Positions 39,716 through 45,257 of a stretch of 45,257 nucleotides of DNA are shown here, piece after piece. A program made the position numbers and the translations under genes. Source of the DNA: JAGPIS01 sp964635545. Lineage in GTDB: Bacteria > Bacteroidota > Bacteroidia > Bacteroidales > Marinilabiliaceae. The DNA is taken from the NCBI GenBank assembly GCA_964635545.1, contig CAZWOA010000016.1:1-45257 (forward strand), in the 5' to 3' direction. Every line of letters starts with the position of its first letter. Position 1 is the first letter of the stretch. The notes beneath the pieces were generated by a model. The model was not told the DNA's origin. It was given only the letters and a program-made list of their open reading frames with translations, and did no database searches.

Positions 39716-40813
39716 CTACTGCTCCATTTCTATCAGGCAACTAATTGGATAGTGGTCGGATAGCTTATGCTTATGGCGTGTGAAGTTGTAGGATGAGAAC
39801 TGCGGAGAGTGGAATATGAAATCGATACGGTAGGAGGGGAGCGGACCGTTGTAAGTTCCTCCAAATCCCCGGCCACTTTCAACAAACGCATCTTTAAGTC
39901 CGTCGCGCATTTTATTGTAAACATACGATACCGGGGTGTCGTTAAAATCACCACAAACAACCACCGGGAAGGGCGATTTGGATATTTTGCCGGCTATGGC
40001 TTCGGCCTGGTTGGAGCGCACAGTGAATGCAGTATTCAGCTTCTGAACGATATTATCGATGCCCTCGCGGCGCTCTTTGTCGCTTTTATAGTTTATGCTA
40101 TCAATAAAATTGAGGTGCTTAGCCTGAAACCTTATGGATTCCAGGTGGTTATTAAATACCCTTACTGTTCTTCCTTTTATGTTTATGTCGGTCTGTATGC
40201 TGAAGTTGGTTGTGTTTTCAAACATGATGACCTGCCTATCTACTATGGGATATTTGCTGAAGGTGGCCAATCCGAAGCTGCATCCGTTACGCCATTTTTT
40301 CACATATTCGATATGCTGATAAGGGTAATTACCCAACTCTTTGGCCAATAATTTCTGATCGAATTTACGCTCGCCATCGGATGAGAAAAATTCTTGAATG
40401 CATAGTATATCAGGTGATTCCTGCTTTACAAATGAGGTGATTTCATCTTTTATGGTAGGGCTGTTAATCCATTGGTAGTAGTTGAACATCCTCACGTTAA
40501 AGGACATGAACGACACTGAGTTTTTTGCCTCTTCGGGCGATGCAGTGCTATTGTGCCATTGAAACACATTGCCCCAGTGGCTGTAGGTGAGCATGATAGC
40601 AACAAACAGCATGAGTGCATGCCACCTTTTGCGTAGAAGCCATATCAGAAATAGCACTAAATTAAGAACCCACAACACAGGAAATGCAAATGTGCCAAAG
40701 GCCAGTAGCTTTACTTTTGCCGGACTTATATATGCATTAGATACCGACAGCAGCAGTGCTACCACAGCCATCAGTGTGAAAAATGCGAATAGTGATTTTA
40801 ATAAACGAAACAA
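39716..40813 (-). CDS. Membrane-anchored endonuclease/exonuclease/phosphatase family protein
   Basis: The 365-residue protein has three N-terminal membrane helices (about 5-25, 37-62, 66-85) followed by an EEP domain. Visible motifs are FMSFNVRMFNYYQW, ILCIQEFFSSDG (metal-binding Glu), FNNHLESIRF, VVCGDFNDTPVSYVY (catalytic Asp/Asn) and a closing SDHYPISC (general-base His). All catalytic positions of the fold are kept. Substrates in this superfamily range from DNA to inositol phosphates and lipids. The membrane anchor favours a non-DNA substrate (inference). It is the last gene of the mutL-rhomboid unit. Confidence 0.86.
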   Translation of the reverse strand: MFRLLKSLFAFFTLMAVVALLLSVSNAYISPAKVKLLAFGTFAFPVLWVLNLVLFLIWLLRKRWHALMLFVAIMLTYSHWGNVFQWHNSTASPEEAKNSVSFMSFNVRMFNYYQWINSPTIKDEITSFVKQESPDILCIQEFFSSDGERKFDQKLLAKELGNYPYQHIEYVKKWRNGCSFGLATFSKYPIVDRQVIMFENTTNFSIQTDINIKGRTVRVFNNHLESIRFQAKHLNFIDSINYKSDKERREGIDNIVQKLNTAFTVRSNQAEAIAGKISKSPFPVVVCGDFNDTPVSYVYNKMRDGLKDAFVESGRGFGGTYNGPLPSYRIDFIFHSPQFSSYNFTRHKHKLSDHYPISCLIEMEQ

Positions 40814-40828
40814 AGCATCTGTTTTTAG

Positions 40829-41722
40829 TTACAACTCCTGACTTGCATCAAACAAAGTCTTCTTCTCCTCTTTTGTAAGACTATCATATCCGCTTGCCTT
40901 TACTTTATCAAGTATGCGGTCAACTTCACGCTGTCTGTTATTTTTTATGGCGTTATACTCCATATCGGTAAGTGGCCGGCGGTGAGTCACCGTCATCTTC
41001 GTCTTCTTCTTAAACAAATTGTTTATTGTATTGTTTTTGGAGCTTTGCTTTTGGTTGTCTATTCCTTTCACCGACCATAAATAGCCCATCACCAATCCTG
41101 CTATTGCGCCACCAAGGTGAGCCAGATGGCCTCCTGTGTTTGCAAGCCCGGGAATACTTATGAGGTCTATTATGAAATAGGTGAGTGCTATATATTTCAA
41201 TCTCACTGCTCCAATAAACATCAGGTTTATCATATAGTTGGGCGAGAAACGTGCTGCCGCAAAGAGTATTGCCAGTGCCGATGCCGATGCGCCCATCAGC
41301 ATTGATGAGTTGGCCGCCCTATAGAGTACCGGAATGAAATTATAACCTATCAGAAATGCTACCGCACCTGCAAGACCACCAATGATATATACCTTAAGCA
41401 GCTTGCGGGAAGTGAAGAACGACATAAAAACCCGTCCAAACCAGTAGAGGCACAGTATGTTGAATAGCATGTGCAGAAACTCGTAATGCACAAACATATA
41501 GGTTATTAGCGTCCATGGGCGTAGCAGTAACAGCCACGGATTGGAGGGAACCGATATCCACTCGAGGAGCGGGTAGTCCTGCTGTGCCGCCAAGCCGCTG
41601 GAGAATGAGAAGAACACCTGCGCCAGGCGCACAATTACAAAAACGGCTATGTTGATGTATATGAGCTTGGTGAGCAGGCTGCCACTGCGGAATGACGATT
41701 TTATTTCATCGGTAAGTCTCAT
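40829..41722 (-). CDS. Rhomboid intramembrane serine protease with C-terminal cytosolic tail
   Basis: The 297-residue protein has six or so membrane helices. The catalytic Ser146 lies in MGASASALAILF (GxSx motif) and His202 in GGHLAHLGGAIAGL, and the first loop has WTLITYMFVHYEFLHMLFNI. The catalytic pair is intact. About 70 residues follow the last helix, basic then helical (RRPLTDMEYNAIKNN to SLTKEEKKTLFDA), resembling DUF6576. It lies four bases after another rhomboid gene. Substrates are unknown. Confidence 0.9.
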   Translation of the reverse strand: MRLTDEIKSSFRSGSLLTKLIYINIAVFVIVRLAQVFFSFSSGLAAQQDYPLLEWISVPSNPWLLLLRPWTLITYMFVHYEFLHMLFNILCLYWFGRVFMSFFTSRKLLKVYIIGGLAGAVAFLIGYNFIPVLYRAANSSMLMGASASALAILFAAARFSPNYMINLMFIGAVRLKYIALTYFIIDLISIPGLANTGGHLAHLGGAIAGLVMGYLWSVKGIDNQKQSSKNNTINNLFKKKTKMTVTHRRPLTDMEYNAIKNNRQREVDRILDKVKASGYDSLTKEEKKTLFDASQEL

Positions 41723-41726
41723 GTTA

Positions 41727-42563
41727 TTAGTAGCTTACTTTATTCTTCCAGTATTTTATAAGGATAAAGCCAAACAGCATACCGCCAAGGTGTGCCCAGT
41801 GTGCCACATTATCGAAAGCAAAATTTTTGATACCCATAAACAGCTCTATGGCACCATACATAATCACAAAATATTTTGCTTTGATGGGTATGGGCGGGAA
41901 AAGAAGCATCAACTGCACGTTGGGGAACATCATACCGAAGGCGAGCAGGATGCCAAACACAGCCCCCGAAGCACCAATGGTAAGGTGTGCGTTGAGATAT
42001 GCGGCTTCAAATTGCGGCATAAACTCGCGAGCCAGTGCTGCAGCTCCTTGCGGGTCGGTATTAACTATTCTGTTGTATGAGTCGATAAAACCTTTTAAAA
42101 GTCGCTGTGCCTCAAATGAATAGGGCTTGCCATAGTTGTCGAGAAAACTAACAATGGCATCGTGGCTTGTATTGCTCATCACCTCATTTACCGACCTTAC
42201 AAAAGGCTGAATCTCAAAATATTGCGCGCCCATGTGTATAAGGCCTGCACCTATTCCCGTAACCATGTAATAGATGAAGAAACGCTTTCCGCCCCACGTC
42301 TGCTCCAGAATGCGGCCAAACATAAACACGGCAAACATATTGAAGAATATATGGCTAATATCGGCATGGAGAAACATATATGTTACCAGCTGGAACGGCG
42401 AGAACTTCTCGGAACCGAAATATCTGAGTCCAAACATTTCGTTGAGGCTGATGTGCATGGAATTGCCAAAAACATAGGTGGCAAAAAATGCTAAAACATT
42501 TATTATTAATAGGTTCTTAACCACCGGTGTGAGTGATGAAAACCCTGATTGTCTATTTATCAT
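41727..42563 (-). CDS. Rhomboid intramembrane serine protease with long L-loop insertion
   Basis: The 278-residue protein has the rhomboid core with Ser199 in TIGASGAVFGILLAFG and His258 in VAHWAHLGGMLFG, and the loop LVTYMFLHADISHIFFNMF. Between helices 3 and 4 there is an extra hydrophilic stretch of about 70 residues (EVMSNTSHDAIVSFL to EFMPQFEAAYL) not seen in GlpG, which is common for Bacteroidota members. The catalytic pair is intact. It lies 66 bases behind mutL and four before the second rhomboid gene. Confidence 0.9.
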   Translation of the reverse strand: MINRQSGFSSLTPVVKNLLIINVLAFFATYVFGNSMHISLNEMFGLRYFGSEKFSPFQLVTYMFLHADISHIFFNMFAVFMFGRILEQTWGGKRFFIYYMVTGIGAGLIHMGAQYFEIQPFVRSVNEVMSNTSHDAIVSFLDNYGKPYSFEAQRLLKGFIDSYNRIVNTDPQGAAALAREFMPQFEAAYLNAHLTIGASGAVFGILLAFGMMFPNVQLMLLFPPIPIKAKYFVIMYGAIELFMGIKNFAFDNVAHWAHLGGMLFGFILIKYWKNKVSY

Positions 42564-42629
42564 TATGGTCTATTTTCTCGTTTTTGTAATGTTTTGGTGA
42601 TTTGATGGTTAGATTGTGCAATATTATAA

Positions 42630-44519
42630 CTATTTGAATAAAGATTCAATCTGTTCTGTATCAACTATAGAAATTATTGTTTTACCTGATGGCGAATAGT
42701 TGGGTGTTTCACATGCAAACAAGCGGTCGAACAGATTGTTCATCTCCTCATTGCCAAGCGGTTTGCCATATGGTATAGCACTTTGCGAAGCCATCGATTT
42801 CACCACAATCTCTTTTACCCTGTCGCGTGCATCAATGCCATCCGATTTATAGTCGTAGAGCAACCCATCAATGAGTGCCGGCACCGATGTTCCCGTTAAT
42901 TGCGATGGCACCGATATAATACGGTATGTATCATCATCTTGCGAGTGCTCTATTATCAGCCCAATTTCATTGAGAACCGGGATGAAATCATCAATAATTG
43001 CGGCATCTTCGGCGGTGAGGTGCAGCTCTTCGGGGTATAGAAGTTTTTGGGTAATCATCTGTTGCGATGATACTATTTTCATGTACTCTTCGAAAAGTAT
43101 GCGTTCATGGGCGCGTTTCTGGTCGATGAACATCAACCCCGACTTTACCGAAGTTACTATGAATCTGGTTTTAAACTGGAAGAACCGTAGCGGACTACCC
43201 TGTGTATCGCCACCCAAAGATGGTGAAGATGCCGGAATCTCCTGTTTTTCTGTCGGCTCGCTATCAATGGCTGATGTGAATGTGATTGTGCCCTCGCTGT
43301 CATCATCATCGGCACCGGTGGCAAGGCCCGAAAAGAACGACTCCCAGCCCGATGTGGATTGTGGGTTGGAGCCATACGATTTTGATGTGTAGCCAAATTC
43401 ACGGTTACCGCTCTCGAAGGGGTTGTAGGTTTTGTCAATATGTATTTGTGGTGCCGATATTGCCGCGTTACCGTTGGCTATGGGCATGTCTATAATATCA
43501 TCGGTATCGAAATCGATGGAAGGAACCACGTTGAACTTACCAAGACTTTCGCGCACGGCCGCATTTATGAGCTGCCATATAATACGCTCATCCTCAAACT
43601 TTATCTCGGTCTTGGTGGGATGTATGTTGATATCGATTATTTGCGGATCAACATCCAGATATAGAAAATATACGGGAGTTACATCTGATGGTATTAGTTT
43701 TTGATATGCCTCCATAACTGCGCGGTGCAGGTAGGGATGCCTCATATAGCGGTTGTTGACAAAGAAATATTGGTCGCCACAACTTTTCCGTGCAGTCTCG
43801 GGAGTGCCTATAAAGCCATGTATATGCACTATTGAAGTCTCGGTATCCACCGGTATAAGCTGGTTATTTATGTTGCGTCCCACCATTGCAGCTACCCTTT
43901 GGCGGTAATTGCCCGGTGATAGGGTAAACATTACCGAGTCGTTGTGTACCAGCGTGAAAGATGCGTTAGGGTTGGCCAGCACCACACGTTGAAATTCGGT
44001 GGTTATATGGCGCAACTCCACCGTGTTCGATTTCAGGAAACGGCGTCGAGCGGGAATATTGAAAAAGAGGTTTTTAACCAGGAACTGGGTTCCTTTTGGG
44101 CACTGCACCGTCTCTTGCTTCTCAACTTTAGAGCCTGCAATCTCTATTTTTATGCCAAGCTCGTCATCTTCGCGCCTTGTGAGCAGCTCTACCTGAGCCA
44201 CTGCGGCAATGGATGCCAGCGCCTCGCCTCTGAAACCCATGGTGCTGAGAGAAAACAGGTCGTTGGCCTCTCTTATTTTTGAAGTGGCATGTCGCTCAAA
44301 GGCCATGCGGGCATCGGTTTCGCCCATTCCGCATCCGTTATCTATAACCTGGATAAGTGAACGACCTGCCTCTTTAACTATTACTTTTATATCTGTTGCT
44401 CCGGCATCCAGTGCATTCTCCATCAGCTCTTTAACTACCGAAGCCGGTCTTTGTATCACCTCGCCTGCAGCTATCTGGTTGGCTACCGAGTCGGGTAATA
44501 ACTGTATAACATCTGGCAT
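42630..44519 (-). CDS. mutL: DNA mismatch repair protein MutL (endonuclease motifs apparently lost)
   Basis: The 629-residue protein has the complete GHKL ATPase: KELMENALDAGATDIKV, VIDNGCGMGETDA, RHATSKI and MGFRGEALASIAAVA. A linker of about 110 residues follows, then the C-terminal dimerisation domain. In that domain the endonuclease motif DQHA(X)2E is DQKRAHE, the Cys-His pair of CPHGR appears as SPSGK, and the AC of the third motif as AS. MutL couples MutS mismatch recognition to strand processing. This one is probably not itself a nuclease. It follows a small membrane-protein gene by 14 bases. Confidence 0.95.
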   Translation of the reverse strand: MPDVIQLLPDSVANQIAAGEVIQRPASVVKELMENALDAGATDIKVIVKEAGRSLIQVIDNGCGMGETDARMAFERHATSKIREANDLFSLSTMGFRGEALASIAAVAQVELLTRREDDELGIKIEIAGSKVEKQETVQCPKGTQFLVKNLFFNIPARRRFLKSNTVELRHITTEFQRVVLANPNASFTLVHNDSVMFTLSPGNYRQRVAAMVGRNINNQLIPVDTETSIVHIHGFIGTPETARKSCGDQYFFVNNRYMRHPYLHRAVMEAYQKLIPSDVTPVYFLYLDVDPQIIDINIHPTKTEIKFEDERIIWQLINAAVRESLGKFNVVPSIDFDTDDIIDMPIANGNAAISAPQIHIDKTYNPFESGNREFGYTSKSYGSNPQSTSGWESFFSGLATGADDDDSEGTITFTSAIDSEPTEKQEIPASSPSLGGDTQGSPLRFFQFKTRFIVTSVKSGLMFIDQKRAHERILFEEYMKIVSSQQMITQKLLYPEELHLTAEDAAIIDDFIPVLNEIGLIIEHSQDDDTYRIISVPSQLTGTSVPALIDGLLYDYKSDGIDARDRVKEIVVKSMASQSAIPYGKPLGNEEMNNLFDRLFACETPNYSPSGKTIISIVDTEQIESLFK

Positions 44520-44533
44520 ATGTAAATAATCAC

Positions 44534-44860
44534 TTAAAATAACAGTTCGAAAATCTCATCTTTGAACTCGCCCATCAAATAGTATGCTATTGCGCCCAAT
44601 GCAACAATTATAATAAAAAGCCTGAGTGTCGATTTTTTCTTTTCGCTGTATGTCTGTTCAAAAAAGTCGCTTTTACGTCGTTTTATTCCACCCCTGATAC
44701 GAGCCCCAACGGCTGCTAATTTCTCCTCCTCTGTAAGCATACCCAGCTCCTCGCGGGCATTGTGCAGTCGCTCTGCCTGTTTCTCTTTGGCTTCGTCGTA
44801 ATATATGGGGGTGTGGTTGAAAACCCTGTGACTAGGTACTTTAAACATTGAAATTCTCAT
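44534..44860 (-). CDS. Small single-span membrane protein, conserved beside mutL
   Basis: The 108-residue protein (start at 44860, or at the Met four codons later) has an N-terminal text FKVPSHRVFNHTPIYYDEAKEKQAER, a basic middle (GGIKRRKSDFFEQTY) and one membrane helix near the C-terminus (LRLFIIIVALGAIAYYLMG). Proteins with 'FNHTPIYYD'-like openings are common in Bacteroidota, but no function is known to me. It is the first gene of the mutL operon, with a TATCTTTG element 38 bases upstream. Confidence 0.75.
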   Translation of the reverse strand: MRISMFKVPSHRVFNHTPIYYDEAKEKQAERLHNAREELGMLTEEEKLAAVGARIRGGIKRRKSDFFEQTYSEKKKSTLRLFIIIVALGAIAYYLMGEFKDEIFELLF

Positions 44861-44897
44861 GGCGCCCGGTTTTTTTTACTAATAGTTCCTAATTATG

Positions 44898-44905
44898 CAA
44901 AGATA
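44898..44905 (-). promoter_or_regulatory. Promoter -7 element of the mutL operon
   Basis: TATCTTTG on the minus strand matches TAnnTTTG, 37 bases before the first start codon of the operon. No TTTG stands at the -33 position. Confidence 0.45.
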
Positions 44906-44960
44906 GTGAAATTCTATGGATTTTTTATATTCATTGTAAATTGAGAGGGGGGATAGATTT

Positions 44961-45180
44961 TAGCTGATAGCCATTAGCTGGTAGCTTTCCTTCATTACTA
45001 CCAAGATGTCGCCACTATTCGGCTTGCCTCTATCGACGATTGAATTACGAATTACAAATTATGAATTACAACTCACGACTATCGAATTACGACTATCGAA
45101 TTACGACCCACGCCCCACGCCCCACGATTGACGACGACTATTCAGCTATTCAACTATTTGTCTATCTATCTATTTAACTC
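44961..45180. repeat. Low-complexity intergenic tract with GAATTAC and CGACTAT words
   Basis: The 397-base end region has no gene. It contains AGCTGATAG/AGCTGGTAG words (44961-44985), five copies of GAATTAC (45042, 45049, 45063, 45084, 45098), two of GACTATCGAATTACGA (partly overlapping), CACGCCC repeats (45108-45123), and TATCTATCTATT (45162-45174). The order looks like slipped and recombined short words. The CGACTAT.GAATTA.GAATTACGAC order also occurs inverted at 38806-38830. Confidence 0.8.
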
Positions 45181-45209
45181 TTAAACTATTAAGCTCTTTC
45201 AATTTTTAC

Positions 45210-45217
45210 TATATTTG
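45210..45217 (+). promoter_or_regulatory. Possible promoter reading out of the window
   Basis: TATATTTG matches TAnnTTTG and is followed 25 bases later by ATG AGA TTA CTG TGT (45243-45257), which may be the first five codons of a plus-strand gene cut by the window edge. Too little is present to call that gene. Confidence 0.35.
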
Positions 45218-45257
45218 AATTGTTTTTCCTATTAGCTGTTGTATGAGATTACTGTGT

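Noticed and set aside
45041..45160. CRISPR-like array
   Set aside because: The repeated words are only 7-16 bases, spaced irregularly without constant spacers, and no cas gene is near.

Overview
The window looks like chromosomal DNA of a Bacteroidota bacterium, probably of the Bacteroidales/Marinilabiliales side, although I cannot name a genus. The evidence is a PorZ-like protein with a type IX secretion sorting domain, an F-type ATP synthase operon that starts with atpB and lacks atpD/atpC, families typical of this phylum (DUF4286, DUF6146, DUF2024, bactofilin beside atpB, paired rhomboids behind mutL), and promoters of the TTTG / TAnnTTTG type. The sequence is AT-rich, densely coded and carries one tRNA. 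One 100-N assembly gap interrupts an ABC transporter gene.

Layout. 1-530: a YefM-YoeB toxin-antitoxin pair, the toxin cut by the window edge, with a TGTACA operator lying on its promoter. 683-10074 (minus strand): a long co-directional block reading adenylate cyclase, bactofilin, small membrane protein, atpB-E-F-H-A-G, then two glycosyltransferases. 10200-14028 (plus): universal stress protein, then rdgB and porZ. 14054-18885 (minus): thioesterase, tsaC, ABCG-like transporter, and a separate lipoprotein. 19082-25539: mostly plus-strand genes (EamA exporter, TylF-like methyltransferase, patatin/outer-membrane protein, mgtE) with two minus genes (DUF6146 lipoprotein, OsmC). 25649-29594 (minus): a tight four-gene unit of Asp/Glu racemase-like protein, Cys/Met PLP enzyme, DUF2024 protein and PepSY membrane protein. 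29859-34679 (plus): quinol-type nitric oxide reductase and NADP-malic enzyme, each with its own terminator. 35006-37848 (minus): rplU-rpmA, a terminator, then serS-DUF4286-ruvC. 38118-38702 (plus): bifunctional nuclease. 38912-38985: tRNA with a CAT anticodon. 39075-44860: HAD phosphatase (plus) converging on a minus operon of a small membrane protein, mutL, two rhomboid proteases and an EEP-family protein. 44861-45257: non-coding, repeat-rich, with a promoter-like motif near the edge.

Most of the window is core housekeeping. The parts most worth a second look are the signalling/cytoskeleton genes (cyclase, bactofilin) fused in one transcription direction to the ATP synthase operon; the racemase/PLP/DUF2024/PepSY cluster, whose PepSY protein appears to carry propeller-like repeats; the textbook arrangement of operator on promoter at yefM-yoeB; a MutL whose endonuclease metal ligands all appear replaced; a dispersed family of low-complexity intergenic 'word' repeats built on GAATTAC, CGACTAT and CAATGTGCAATTAA; and a small pair of TTTA-loop hairpins next to ruvC that may be a REP or IS200/IS605 relic. 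I found no CRISPR array, intact insertion sequence, prophage or rRNA.
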